The notes: generated by a model from the sequence alone, not told the origin. Positions 16,042-25,294 are shown, counted from the first letter of the stretch. The stretch is 64,000 nt of DNA from Hydrogenoanaerobacterium saccharovorans (GCF_003814745.1 NZ_RKRD01000003.1:220026-284025); one strand, 5' to 3'. Numbers and translations: made by a program.

Positions 16042-17796
16042 TTGAATAGGAACCTATGCAAAAAAATGGGGAAGCCTTCGCTCAAGTGGGAGCTCATTGC
16101 CATTGTTTTGGCATGTTGGATTTTGCCGGTACTGATTATTGTGGGGGTACTGGGGTATTACATCAACAACAACATCAACAACCAAATTATCAATACCATC
16201 AGCACATCGGTGGATAACGCGGTAAAAACAAGTAAAAACCGCATTGAAGCAGCGGTGGCGGCATCGCGCAATGCTTCGTATGCCCCTACTGTAAAAGCGT
16301 CGTACTATGCATATCAAAGTACGGGAGATCATGAGGCTTTATACGGTAAGGTATCCGCGTTTTTGTCGCAGCAATATAAATATGATGATAAATTTCTCAC
16401 CACCATGCTTTATTACATCGACGCCCCCGACCGTATTTACTATACATATAACGACGGTTATTCCGGCAGCTATTCCGGTGTACGTAAATACCTGCAGGAT
16501 GTACACGAAAAAGTGCAAAAGCTCTCTCAGGGGCTGGGTACCAAAGTGGAGTTTCTCAATGTAAACGGCAGTGTCTATATGGTGCGCAACATCCTCGATT
16601 ACAACAAGGTGTTTGAACCCTATGCCGTGCTTGTGATGGAACTGAACCCCGATGTGATGTTCGAAGGCATCAAAAACGTTGTGTGGGCAACCGATGCCAC
16701 CATTTGGCTGAACAGCACATCGGTGGTGCTGCGCGGTGATGCATTCGACCTGAATATGAAACGAATTGTTTTTGAAGAGGGCAGAAGTAATTTTCAAAAT
16801 TACCGCGGTGTTTCGGTGGTTTCGGGTATGGAGGATTTGCAAATTTGCCGCCTCAGCTACGCGGTGGGGGTAGACCGCATTTCATTAATGCGTGAGCTGT
16901 CGAGTTTTCAATCTATGTTTATTGGGGTTTTGCTGCTCATTGTTCCTCTGTTGGGGCTTGCAATTTGGTTTTTCTATGGTACCATATCGCGCCCGATAAG
17001 CAGCTTAATCGGTGCTGCAAGCATCATCGAGCGGGGCGAACTCGGCTATCAAATCAATTCGGATTTTCATAATCGTGAGTTTCAATACCTAACCGATGCG
17101 TTCAATAGTATGTCTGCAAAGCTGAAATACCAGTTCGAACGCATCTACAGCGAAGAGCTTGCCCTGCGAGACGCAAAAATTATGGCTTTGCAATCACAAA
17201 TCAATCCGCATTTTCTCAACAATACGCTCGAAATCATCAACTGGGAGGCTCGGCTTGCCGACAATATTAAAGTTTCGCGTATGATTGAAGCACTTTCTAC
17301 TATGCTGGATGCAGCGATGGACAGAAAAGGCAAACCTGTGGTGCGCCTTTCGGAAGAGATGATGTATGCGGATGCATATTTATATATTATTGCCGAACGT
17401 TTGGGCAAGAGGCTTGCTGTAAAAAAAGAAATTGACGAAACGTTACTCGATTGCAAGGTGCCCCGCCTGATTATGCAGCCGATTATTGAAAATGCGGTAG
17501 AGCATGGAGTACAGGCGCAGCAACGAGGCGAAATTATTATACGTATATACAGCGAGCAGGGTAAACTGATTTTGGAAGTAGAAAACAACGGTACACTAAC
17601 CCAAGAGGATGAGAAGCACATTGCACAATTGCTTTCATCAGATTATGATGCGAAAGATGAAAACTCCGGCAATTTGGGTATCAGCAACGTAAACCAAAGG
17701 CTTAAAATTATTTACGGCGAAAAAAGCGGGCTTACAATCAAAACAGACAATAATGGACACGTTGTAGCTAAAATAATAATAGACTCTGCACAATGA
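16042..17796 (+). CDS. YesM-family sensor histidine kinase
   Basis: About 584 residues. A first membrane helix (WELIAIVLACWILPVLIIVG), an extracellular sensor region of about 250 residues, a second helix (MFIGVLLLIVPLLGLAIWFF), a HAMP linker, then the His_kinase domain with QSQINPHFLNNTLEI (phospho-acceptor His390) and an HATPase domain with IIENAVEHG and NLGISNVNQRL. This is the YesM/LytS-like type that pairs with YesN-type regulators in carbohydrate loci; the partner is probably the regulator at 21162. Start choice: TTG 16042 has AAGGGGG 8 nt upstream, whereas ATG 16015 has no ribosome site and lies before the likely transcript start. Confidence 0.85.
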   Translation: MNRNLCKKMGKPSLKWELIAIVLACWILPVLIIVGVLGYYINNNINNQIINTISTSVDNAVKTSKNRIEAAVAASRNASYAPTVKASYYAYQSTGDHEALYGKVSAFLSQQYKYDDKFLTTMLYYIDAPDRIYYTYNDGYSGSYSGVRKYLQDVHEKVQKLSQGLGTKVEFLNVNGSVYMVRNILDYNKVFEPYAVLVMELNPDVMFEGIKNVVWATDATIWLNSTSVVLRGDAFDLNMKRIVFEEGRSNFQNYRGVSVVSGMEDLQICRLSYAVGVDRISLMRELSSFQSMFIGVLLLIVPLLGLAIWFFYGTISRPISSLIGAASIIERGELGYQINSDFHNREFQYLTDAFNSMSAKLKYQFERIYSEELALRDAKIMALQSQINPHFLNNTLEIINWEARLADNIKVSRMIEALSTMLDAAMDRKGKPVVRLSEEMMYADAYLYIIAERLGKRLAVKKEIDETLLDCKVPRLIMQPIIENAVEHGVQAQQRGEIIIRIYSEQGKLILEVENNGTLTQEDEKHIAQLLSSDYDAKDENSGNLGISNVNQRLKIIYGEKSGLTIKTDNNGHVVAKIIIDSAQ

Positions 17797-17903
17797 AATA
17801 CAAGAAATAGCAAGACGGTCTATTATCTTTTAAGGTGTGGCAGTGTAATATAAGAGTTACAAGAGATATCCACCGAAAGATTAAAATTTATGGAGGTTGT
17901 ATC

Positions 17904-19220
17904 ATGAAACGAATTATAGCACTGGTACTTGCCATTGTTCTTTCCGCGGCAATGTTTGCGGGTTGTCAGAAAACTCCGGCGCCCCCCGAGAGTGATGCCG
18001 GTTCAAGCACAGCGCCTGCAGTTGGCAATAAGCCCGTTGAACTTACCGTAGTTACTTCTTACGGCGGCGACGACGGCAATAGGGCAAACTACGAAAATGC
18101 GTATAAAGCGTTCGAAGCTGCAAGCGGCAACGTCGTTAAGGACGCATCCGGTACATCCAACGAAGAGTGGAAAGCCAAAATTATGGCAGACTTCGAAACA
18201 GGTGCAGAGCCCGACGTTCTGTTCTATTTCAACGGAAATGACGCTAACAAACTGATTGAAGGCGGCAAGGTTGTATCCATTGAAGAAATTCGTAAAGTAT
18301 ATCCCGATTATGCATCCAATATGAAGGATGAAATGATGGGTGCTTCGCCTGTAGACGGCAAAAATTATTCTGTTCCGGTAAACGGCTACTGGGAAGGGCT
18401 TTTCGTCAACAAAAAAGTGCTTGCAGATTGCGGCGTTGAGGTTCCCGGTGCAGATTACACATGGGAGCAGTTTATGAAAGACTGCAAAACAATTGCGGAC
18501 AAGGGCTATACCCCCATTGCCTGTTCTTTGCAAGAGGTTCCTCACTACTGGTTTGAATTTTGCACCTTTAACTTTGGTACGGTAGCAAACCATGCCACCT
18601 TGCCGGCATCTTCTTCCGATGAAGCAGGAAAAGCTTGGGTTAACGGCCTCAACGACATGAAAGCTATGTATGAAGCAGGGTTCTTCCCCAAAAACACCAC
18701 CACCGCAACCGACCCTGAAACATTCCAGTTAATGGCAGACAACAAAGCTGCTTTTGCAATCGACGGTTCTTGGAAGCTCGGTTGGTTTGAAGAAAATGCT
18801 GCGAATATCGATGATTTTACCGTTACATACGTACCCGCTAAAAACGACCGCAAAGCAACCGATATGATTGGCGGCTTATCCATGGGCTACTATATCACCA
18901 AAAAAGCTTGGGATGACCCCGAAAAACAGGCAGCTTGTGTGGAGTTTGTAAAAGCAATGACTACCGATGAGGTTGTGTCTACGTTTGGTGCAACGGCTGT
19001 TACCGCTTTGAAGAACGGTACAGCTGTACCCGAAAACGCGAATTCACTTGTAACGGCTGCACTTTCTCTTACAAAGGGTGCTACCGGTGTGGCCCCTGCG
19101 GCACAAGACCTTTTAAATCAGGCAGCACGCAATGCTTTATTTGCAGATGTGAAAAACGTAGTAACAGGCAAAACAACAGCAGAAGCATCCGTTGATGCGG
19201 CACTTGCAATTAAAGGCTAA
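17904..19220 (+). CDS. Extracellular sugar-binding lipoprotein (ABC importer, family 1)
   Basis: A 438-residue solute-binding protein. The signal peptide ends in the lipobox MFAGC (Cys21), followed by a Ser/Ala/Pro linker, so it is anchored to the outer face of the membrane. The body (LTVVTSYGGDDGNRANYENA, then EEWKAKIMADFETGAEPDVLF) is of the MalE/UgpB-like cluster that binds oligosaccharides. GGAGG lies before ATG 17904. It follows the sensor kinase by 107 nt and is followed by a hairpin and two permease genes. In context the ligand is probably the disaccharide cleaved by the GH94 enzyme; this is inference. Confidence 0.85.
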   Translation: MKRIIALVLAIVLSAAMFAGCQKTPAPPESDAGSSTAPAVGNKPVELTVVTSYGGDDGNRANYENAYKAFEAASGNVVKDASGTSNEEWKAKIMADFETGAEPDVLFYFNGNDANKLIEGGKVVSIEEIRKVYPDYASNMKDEMMGASPVDGKNYSVPVNGYWEGLFVNKKVLADCGVEVPGADYTWEQFMKDCKTIADKGYTPIACSLQEVPHYWFEFCTFNFGTVANHATLPASSSDEAGKAWVNGLNDMKAMYEAGFFPKNTTTATDPETFQLMADNKAAFAIDGSWKLGWFEENAANIDDFTVTYVPAKNDRKATDMIGGLSMGYYITKKAWDDPEKQAACVEFVKAMTTDEVVSTFGATAVTALKNGTAVPENANSLVTAALSLTKGATGVAPAAQDLLNQAARNALFADVKNVVTGKTTAEASVDAALAIKG

Positions 19221-19249
19221 CGTTTCAACAAACAAGAGTGAAGTTGTGC

Positions 19250-19287
19250 AAAACCGGAGAGTTGAATAAAGCTCTCCGGTTTTTTCA
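19250..19287 (+). terminator. Intercistronic hairpin, probably a leaky terminator
   Basis: Arms AAAACCGGAGAG and CTCTCCGGTTTT pair perfectly and are followed by T residues. It lies between the binding-protein and permease genes, where partial termination or mRNA protection would give more binding protein than permease. Confidence 0.75.
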
Positions 19288-19330
19288 AAAGTCAACAAAA
19301 ATGCATACATCAAAAGAGAGCGGTGAAGCA

Positions 19331-20227
19331 ATGAACTCTATGATTTATAAAAAGAAAGGTCCGCTTGCGGTTTTTCTTACTCCTGCATTGCTGTTTATGG
19401 CTGTATTTCTTTATTACCCTTTTGTGATGAATGTTGTAAACAGTTTTTTTAACATCACCGGGCTTGGTACTGCTGCCCAGGGCATGAATACCCCTTGGTA
19501 TCAAAACTATACCAAGCTTTTTACCGACCCTAACATGGCAGCTGCTTTTGGCAATACCATGTTACTTATGATTTTGACAATTGTGTTTCAGGTTGGATTT
19601 GCACTGGTTTTGGCGTTGCTAGTGGATACCATTCGCACGGGTTCGCAATTTTTTCGTACGGTATACTTTTTCCCCATCGTAATTTCTGCAACGGCACTGG
19701 GTTTGCTATTCAACTTGATATTTTTATATGATGGCGGCATGGTCAATCAATTATTGTTAAAGTTAGGTATAGCTGATGCCAATACCTTAATTGATTGGAA
19801 GGACGAAGGGCATTACTTATTTACCATGTTCTTACCTGTTATGTGGCAATATGTGGGATTTTATTTCGTGATTATTGTAACAGGGCTGAATAATATCTCA
19901 CCCGATATTTATGAAGCAGCCGAGATCGACGGCGCAGGAGGTTTTAAGCGTGTGCGCTACATTACGCTGCCTTTGCTGCATAATGTGTTATGCACTTGCT
20001 TAGTGCTTGCAGTAACGGGTGCGCTTAAGGTGTTTGATTTGCCATGGGTGATGATGGGCAGAGGCATACCGATGGATCGGTCATGGCTTACAGGTACCTA
20101 TATGTACGAACAAACTTTTAACGTGGGCGATGTTGACTATGGCTCAGCCATTGCCATTGTAATTGTGGTACTGGGTGTTATAATATCGCAACTTGTCAAC
20201 CGCGTGCTGAAAGAAAAAGAGTATTGA
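19331..20227 (+). CDS. Sugar ABC transporter permease (MalF/UgpA-like)
   Basis: About 298 residues with six hydrophobic segments. The EAA loop that docks the ATPase reads YEAAEIDGAGGFKRVRYITL near residues 194-213, as in MalF-type permeases. It pairs with the next permease, whose start overlaps this stop region, and with the binding lipoprotein upstream. ATG 19331 is chosen because the protein then begins with a short charged tail before the first membrane helix; the ribosome site is weak (GCGGTGAAG), as expected for coupling to upstream genes. No ATPase gene is present in the locus. Confidence 0.87.
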   Translation: MNSMIYKKKGPLAVFLTPALLFMAVFLYYPFVMNVVNSFFNITGLGTAAQGMNTPWYQNYTKLFTDPNMAAAFGNTMLLMILTIVFQVGFALVLALLVDTIRTGSQFFRTVYFFPIVISATALGLLFNLIFLYDGGMVNQLLLKLGIADANTLIDWKDEGHYLFTMFLPVMWQYVGFYFVIIVTGLNNISPDIYEAAEIDGAGGFKRVRYITLPLLHNVLCTCLVLAVTGALKVFDLPWVMMGRGIPMDRSWLTGTYMYEQTFNVGDVDYGSAIAIVIVVLGVIISQLVNRVLKEKEY

Positions 20228-20238
20228 GGAGGGATGTT

Positions 20239-21150
20239 ATGACAGGAATTCAAACTGCAAAGCCGCAGTTAAAGCAGCTAAAACCGATGCCTGTACATAA
20301 GCGAAAGGCTCCTATCGGCAAAATAATCATCTATCTGGTTCTTTCTCTTTGGGCAATCACAACCATGTATCCGTTTTTTTGGGTTATCATCAACTCGTTT
20401 AAAAAGAAGGGGCTCATTCGCTCCGATTCTTTCTCCATCCCAATAGGCGATTCGTTTAGTTTAGATAATTACAGGACAGCATTTGAGCGTGTAGATATTT
20501 TGGGTGCTTACAAAAACAGCCTGATTATCTCTATTTCGGTTACTCTGGTGGTGGTACTTTTGGCGGGCTTTGCGGCTTACGGTTTATCCCGCTATAATTT
20601 CAAAGGTAAAAATGCAGTTTACTCACTCATCGTCGCAAGCATGATGTTCCCTGTGTTTTCCACCATCATACCCGTATTTCGTATGATGTTTTCTTGGAAA
20701 ATCGCCAATACAGGCAATGTTGGGCTATCGCTGTTCAGCGTAATTTTGCCCCAAATTGCGGGCAATTTAGCGTTTTCCATCATTGTTTTAATGGGCTTTA
20801 TCAAAAGTTTGCCGATAGACCTTGAAGAAGCAGCATTTATGGAGGGCTGCAACATCTTCCAGATATTCTTTCGTATCATTGTACCAATTACAAAACCATC
20901 GTTTGCAACGGTTGCCATCTTTACATTTTTGTGGAGCTATAACGACTTGTTTACGCAGATGTTCTTTTTGCGTTATAAAGAATCTTATACCATTACGCTG
21001 CTGCTCAACGAAATCAGTTCGCAGGCAGGGGTTAACTACGGTTTGATGACGGCAGCTGTTGTTTTGGTGGTGGTTCCTGTTTTGATTGTGTACATTTTCT
21101 TGCAAAAGAATATAATTAAAGGTATGACAGCGGGTGCAATCAAAGGCTAA
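20239..21150 (+). CDS. Sugar ABC transporter permease (MalG/UgpE-like)
   Basis: About 303 residues, six membrane segments. The EAA loop reads LEEAAFMEGCNIFQIFFRII, and the protein ends in KGMTAGAIKG, the usual end of MalG-type permeases. GAGGAGGG overlaps the stop of the preceding permease gene and lies 5 nt before ATG 20239, so translation is likely coupled. Together the two permeases form the membrane channel of the importer whose binding protein is encoded at 17904; the ATPase must come from elsewhere. The response regulator follows 11 nt downstream. Confidence 0.87.
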   Translation: MTGIQTAKPQLKQLKPMPVHKRKAPIGKIIIYLVLSLWAITTMYPFFWVIINSFKKKGLIRSDSFSIPIGDSFSLDNYRTAFERVDILGAYKNSLIISISVTLVVVLLAGFAAYGLSRYNFKGKNAVYSLIVASMMFPVFSTIIPVFRMMFSWKIANTGNVGLSLFSVILPQIAGNLAFSIIVLMGFIKSLPIDLEEAAFMEGCNIFQIFFRIIVPITKPSFATVAIFTFLWSYNDLFTQMFFLRYKESYTITLLLNEISSQAGVNYGLMTAAVVLVVVPVLIVYIFLQKNIIKGMTAGAIKG

Positions 21151-21161
21151 GGAGGCAAAAC

Positions 21162-21920
21162 ATGTACAAGGTGTTGATTGTGGACGATGAATCGATTATT
21201 GTAGAGGGGCTTACACGGATTGTTCCGTGGGAACGCTATTGCTGCGAGGTAGTAGGTTCGGCTAATGACGGAGTAGAGGGCACTTTGGCAATTCGCAAAC
21301 AAAAACCTGATATCCTGTTTACCGATATTCGTATGCCGGGAAAAGACGGCTTGGGCATGCTTGCCGGAATTAAATCGGAGTTCCCCGATATGCAGGTGAC
21401 GGTGCTCACTGGTTTTCGCGATTTTTCGTATGCACAAGAGGCAATCAAGCTTGGTGTTACGCGCTTTTTGCTCAAACCTTCAAAAATGGATGAGCTGGAA
21501 GAAGCACTGGACGCAATGACAAGCAATTTGCACAGTTTGTTACATAACAGCAGGCAAACCGCGGTACAGGCGCCAACAAATCACAGTGAGGTTGCAAGCA
21601 GCTTTATTGTAAGGCAGGCTGTATCTTATATTGAAGAACACTGCAGTGAAAAAATATCATTATGCGATGTCGCCGACAAATGCTATGTCAGCCAGTGGCA
21701 TCTTAGCAAGCTGCTCGGTAAATACACCAATCAAAGCTTTTATGATATCCTCAACGGCGCACGGATCGCAAAGGCGAAAGAACTGCTGTACAACCCTGCG
21801 CTGCGTATCAGCGATATTTCTGAAATGGTTGGGTATATCGATACTGCACATTTTTCTCGGGTTTTTAAAAAGAGCGAAGGGATTTCTGCCAACGAGTACC
21901 GCAATTTAAAAACAGATTGA
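21162..21920 (+). CDS. YesN-type response regulator with AraC-family DNA-binding domain
   Basis: 252 residues. The receiver domain (1-120) has VDDE at 7-10, the phosphorylation site Asp55 in FTDIRMPG, and KPSK near 105. The C-terminal domain from about 147 holds two helix-turn-helix units of the AraC type, the second ending DTAHFSRVFKKSEGISANEYR. It is last in the operon with the YesM-type kinase, its likely partner. The probable target is the phosphorylase promoter near 11976, which lacks a -35. GGAGGC precedes the ATG. Confidence 0.87.
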   Translation: MYKVLIVDDESIIVEGLTRIVPWERYCCEVVGSANDGVEGTLAIRKQKPDILFTDIRMPGKDGLGMLAGIKSEFPDMQVTVLTGFRDFSYAQEAIKLGVTRFLLKPSKMDELEEALDAMTSNLHSLLHNSRQTAVQAPTNHSEVASSFIVRQAVSYIEEHCSEKISLCDVADKCYVSQWHLSKLLGKYTNQSFYDILNGARIAKAKELLYNPALRISDISEMVGYIDTAHFSRVFKKSEGISANEYRNLKTD

Positions 21921-21930
21921 TAAACAGAAA

Positions 21931-21965
21931 GAACCTGTATCCATTTTGGATACAGGTTCGATTAT
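21931..21965. terminator. Bidirectional terminator between the response regulator and M28 genes
   Basis: Arms GAACCTGTATCCA and TGGATACAGGTTC pair perfectly around TTT; T-rich runs lie on both sides. Confidence 0.75.
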
Positions 21966-24019
21966 TTTATGCAGCTTTTTAAAAGATGGGCAAGCTTATT
22001 TACTGCCTCTGTCTCTTCGACTACTGTGCGAACCAGCAGTTTTTGCTGATTTTGGCGTGCAGCATTCAGCCTTGCAATTTCATTCTCCAACTTGGGGTTC
22101 GGTTGAAGAATTTTTGCATTTAGTGACAGGATGATATCGGATAAGTCTTCTTGCCCAAGCACTCTGCCTGCACCCCACATCAAACGGTGGGCAGGCTGAT
22201 GCAGTACATAGTCGCTGAAGTAGCGAAAAACAGCATTTTCAAAGTGGAATGCATACCAGTTGTTATCTATTTCGCCGATAAACGGGTCAAGTGTGCGGGT
22301 AAGGTTGCCCGAAAGCAGAGCATTTAGCGCACCTGCAATACATGCCAAATTATTTTGCGGATGCTGATGCGGGAAGATGGGTTCATCGTGCCATGTCAGC
22401 CGTACAAAAGCGTCTTCTGCAAACTTAAAAGCTTTCAGTAGGGCAGTATTCAGCGGGCGATACCGCTCGTACAGGGCTTTTGCTGCTGTTTGGTCGCCTT
22501 GGTCGAGCGCATGGCTGTATTCGCTGTTAATGTGCCCAACTATTTTGTAAACCGCTTGTGCGTGGGTAATCGCATTGTCAAGGGCACGGGTTAAGCCCTC
22601 CGATGCCGCACCGCATCCATTCATTTGGGCAGTATCCATACTGTTGCGCAGCGCTGTAAGCTGTACAGAAAAATCTAAGGGAGCAACTGCACAACGGTCA
22701 TAGCAAAGCATCAGCATGCCGTACAGGTTGTGGTGAAAATGGTAAGATGGTTCGTCATATGCTTCATCATTATCAAACTGCGAGTGGTAATGCGTTTGCA
22801 TAAACCCCCCGGCTGCAAAATCGTTTACCAAAGAGGGGATGCCTGAAATAGCGATAGAAAAATCATCCGACCATGTCAATACGGGGGAGGCAATGCAGAT
22901 GCCGTCGGGATATGCTCCCTCTACACGCGGTACCGTCTTTGCAAACTCCGTCAAGTAGGTTTCCAGTTCGTACACACAGCGGATCACATCCTGCGAATCG
23001 TGTGCACAGGCGGGGAGCTCGAAATTGATGTTGGCGATGACTTTGCCTGCCCATTCAGGATGAATGCGGAACACTTGGTTGTATGCACCAACAGACCAAT
23101 CGTAGCGCGTGTTTGAAACACCCCACTCTTCTGCAGCCATAGCACAGAAAACCAGCGTTTTTTCGGGTTGGTAGCCGCTGCCAAGCAATGCCTTGGCAAT
23201 GCCCATCATCAGTGCAACCGCTGCATTGTCGTCCTGAAAGCCGGCAAAGTAAGAATCGTAATGTGCGCTCATTAAAATCATCGAGTCGGGGTCTTTTCCA
23301 ATAATCTTGCCTACAATATTATAAGATTTTTGATTCAGCTTTACTTTGGATTTTGCATCAAATTTCACGGTTATGCAGTTGTTGTTTGTTGCTAACAGGT
23401 TTTTGAGCACCGCAGCATCGGCTTTTGACATGGAAAATGCAGCTGCGTTTGCAGGTCCGCAGATATCCTGCGAGTTGAGCGCGGTGGAATCCACTTGTGC
23501 ATAACCTTCATCCTGTACGGCAATTACTGCAGCCGCACCCCTTAGGTAAGCCTGATAAGCAGGGTAGTTAATCCACCATTCATCACGCTGGTTAATGTCA
23601 ATAAGCACGAGTTTGCCTCGCACATCTAGGGGAGCAAGATCGCAATAAGTACCTCGCCCTGCATAAACCAGTGTAAATTGCTGTTCACCTTGGGTATCAA
23701 AATTTGTTTGATACCCGCCCAACTCAAAACAACGGCTTAAACCGCTGTTATCGGTAAACGATAGCTTTGCTTTTTCAAATTCCCAACTGTCCAGCGTAAA
23801 GCCATCTTTTGTAACCTCTTGCAAACCAATTTTCTGCATTTCATGGTAAAGCATCTCACCGGTGAGAAATTCTGCTTCGCTTCCTGCAGTACGATATCCC
23901 AGTGCTTGGTTGGATTTAAATTGTTCCATCTTTTTTGCAAGGGTATACGAGTAATTTATATCAACCTGCTCTAAAAATGAGGACTGAGCCTGAGCAAGTG
24001 TTTCAATGCAGTGGTTCAC
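21962..24019 (-). CDS. M28-family aminopeptidase-like protein with PA domain
   Basis: About 685 residues. After an N-terminal region come a protease-associated (PA) segment (LVYAGRGTYCDLAPLDVRGK) and the M28 zinc peptidase core: MSAHYDSYFAG (first metal His), FQDDNAAVALMMG (bridging Asp), MAAEEWGVSNT (catalytic Glu pair), then WSDDFSI and HYHSQFDNDE (late metal His). All key residues of the di-zinc site are present. About 250 extra C-terminal residues have no function I can assign. No signal peptide is seen, so it may act inside the cell. The frame is open to 24139, but that codon lies inside the neighbour's terminator and before the promoter at 24057-24085; GTG 24019 follows AAAAGAG and is preferred. 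Confidence 0.78.
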   Translation of the reverse strand: MNHCIETLAQAQSSFLEQVDINYSYTLAKKMEQFKSNQALGYRTAGSEAEFLTGEMLYHEMQKIGLQEVTKDGFTLDSWEFEKAKLSFTDNSGLSRCFELGGYQTNFDTQGEQQFTLVYAGRGTYCDLAPLDVRGKLVLIDINQRDEWWINYPAYQAYLRGAAAVIAVQDEGYAQVDSTALNSQDICGPANAAAFSMSKADAAVLKNLLATNNNCITVKFDAKSKVKLNQKSYNIVGKIIGKDPDSMILMSAHYDSYFAGFQDDNAAVALMMGIAKALLGSGYQPEKTLVFCAMAAEEWGVSNTRYDWSVGAYNQVFRIHPEWAGKVIANINFELPACAHDSQDVIRCVYELETYLTEFAKTVPRVEGAYPDGICIASPVLTWSDDFSIAISGIPSLVNDFAAGGFMQTHYHSQFDNDEAYDEPSYHFHHNLYGMLMLCYDRCAVAPLDFSVQLTALRNSMDTAQMNGCGAASEGLTRALDNAITHAQAVYKIVGHINSEYSHALDQGDQTAAKALYERYRPLNTALLKAFKFAEDAFVRLTWHDEPIFPHQHPQNNLACIAGALNALLSGNLTRTLDPFIGEIDNNWYAFHFENAVFRYFSDYVLHQPAHRLMWGAGRVLGQEDLSDIILSLNAKILQPNPKLENEIARLNAARQNQQKLLVRTVVEETEAVNKLAHLLKSCIK

Positions 24020-24056
24020 GTTTTTACATCTCTTTTCTGCATGGTTTAACAGTCTA

Positions 24057-24085
24057 AGTATATCATTTGCGTCAAATGTGTTAAA
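24057..24085 (-). promoter_or_regulatory. Promoter of the M28 peptidase gene
   Basis: Minus strand TTTAAC, 17 nt, TATACT (24057-24062) with TG one base before the -10. The transcript would begin near 24050, after ATG 24139 but before GTG 24019. Confidence 0.5.
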
Positions 24086-24128
24086 ACACTCTGATAATCT
24101 GTGCAGATAATCAATTTGTATAATAATA

Positions 24129-24161
24129 AAAAAAGGCATCTGCTATGCAGATGCCTTTTTT
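24129..24161 (-). terminator. Terminator of the small lipoprotein gene
   Basis: A perfect 15-bp stem, AAAAAAGGCATCTGC with its complement around TAT. Confidence 0.9.
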
Positions 24162-24178
24162 GTAAGTAGATGACTGAA

Positions 24179-24466
24179 TTATTTTGCAGCCTCAGAGGAA
24201 GCAGCAGGAGCAGATTCAGAAGCAGCAGGTGCAGCCTCAGAAGCGGACTCGGAAGCAGCCTCAGACTCAGATGCAGCTTCAGACTCGGAAGCCTCTTCAG
24301 CAGGAGCAGAAGTTTCTTCTTCGCTCTCAGCAGGTGCAGCCTCGGAAACGCTGGTCTCCTCAGAAGGAGCTGCAGACTCGCTGCTGCTAGCGCCGCCGCC
24401 GCAAGCTGCCAAAGATACTACCATTGCTGTAGCCATCAAAAATACAAGGATTTTTTTCATATTCAT
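24179..24466 (-). CDS. Small low-complexity lipoprotein (Ser/Ala/Glu-rich)
   Basis: 95 residues. Residues 1-22 are a lipoprotein signal peptide ending in the lipobox LAAC, followed by GGG. Everything after it is made almost only of Ser, Ala and Glu with a little Pro, Thr and Val (repeats such as SEAASESEAASES) and ends in AAK. No domain is present. Such sequences are usually flexible acidic linkers between a lipid anchor and a binding protein, yet here the linker is the whole mature protein. ATG 24460 is an alternative start; AAAGAGAA lies upstream. It has its own terminator and is monocistronic. The length, start and stop look genuine; the function is unknown. Confidence 0.6.
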   Translation of the reverse strand: MNMKKILVFLMATAMVVSLAACGGGASSSESAAPSEETSVSEAAPAESEEETSAPAEEASESEAASESEAASESASEAAPAASESAPAASSEAAK

Positions 24467-24658
24467 TCATTCTCTTTCTTTTTTGGTTTCTTGTCCTAAA
24501 GGACTATATATTATTGTGATAAAGTTAATTAGATAACTCCGTCACAACTAACAGTTATAGTATCATTTATTTGTGAATAATCTATAAACAAACTGCAAAA
24601 AAGCATAAGATTGTACAATCTATGTAAAATTTGTGCACATAAAAACTAGAAACAGTGT

Positions 24659-24701
24659 AATTTTAAACGCCACCTGTTATGAACAAATGGCGTTTAAAAT
24701 T
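24659..24701 (-). terminator. Terminator of the hsp20 gene
   Basis: Perfect 14-bp arms AATTTTAAACGCCA and TGGCGTTTAAAATT around 15 nt; a T-run follows on the minus strand. Confidence 0.8.
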
Positions 24702-24737
24702 ATATGCATTTCTGCACTAGATTGTGGAATTATCGCA

Positions 24738-25166
24738 TTAACGCAGCTCGATTTGTCGGGTAGCAGGAGCCTTGGATGTTGCTTTGGGCAGATTCATTTC
24801 AAGAACGCCGTTTTTATATTCAGCGGTAATTTCATCGGTTTTAATACCTGCTACATCAAAGCTTCTGCTGAACGACCCGTAACGGCGTTCTCTGCGTACA
24901 AAGTTACCTTTGTTGTCTTTTTCTTCGTTTTCTTCTTTGTGCTCGGCATGAATGGTGATCATATCCCCGTTCAGATCAATATGAATGTCTTCTTTTGCAA
25001 ATCCGGGCAGTTCAGCCTGTAATACGTATTTATCGCCTTGGTCTAAGATATCGGTATTAAATGCACCCATACTGCCTAAAATATCGCCAAAAAAGGTCTT
25101 TTCAAAATTATCAAAATAGTTGGACAGACTTCTCTGTCTGCGGTCAAAAGGTGTTAAATCAAACAT
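24738..25166 (-). CDS. Small heat-shock protein, Hsp20/alpha-crystallin family
   Basis: A 142-residue chaperone. The alpha-crystallin domain spans about residues 38-140: DKYVLQAELPGFAKEDIHID, the loop RRERRYGSFSRSF, and the hallmark A-x-x-x-n-G-V-L motif as AEYKNGVLEMNLPK. It binds unfolding proteins without ATP. The length matches Hsp18 of Clostridia. The frame runs six codons further up to a TTG, but GGAGG lies 7 nt before ATG 25166. A perfect CIRCE element about 180 nt upstream suggests HrcA control. Confidence 0.92.
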   Translation of the reverse strand: MFDLTPFDRRQRSLSNYFDNFEKTFFGDILGSMGAFNTDILDQGDKYVLQAELPGFAKEDIHIDLNGDMITIHAEHKEENEEKDNKGNFVRRERRYGSFSRSFDVAGIKTDEITAEYKNGVLEMNLPKATSKAPATRQIELR

Positions 25167-25288
25167 AAAAAAGCCTCCAATCAAAATAATATAATGATGT
25201 AATGTTATGAAAGTAAACTATGCAGCTACATTTTAATCACCTACTTTGCTTAATATAGAGTGTATAATTGTTTTTCTTTTATGGCTTT

Positions 25289-25294
25289 ATTATA
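25289..25294 (-). promoter_or_regulatory. Likely -10 of the hsp20 promoter
   Basis: Minus-strand TATAAT, 123 nt before the ATG. The -35 position (CTCTTT at 25312-25317) is poor. Confidence 0.4.
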
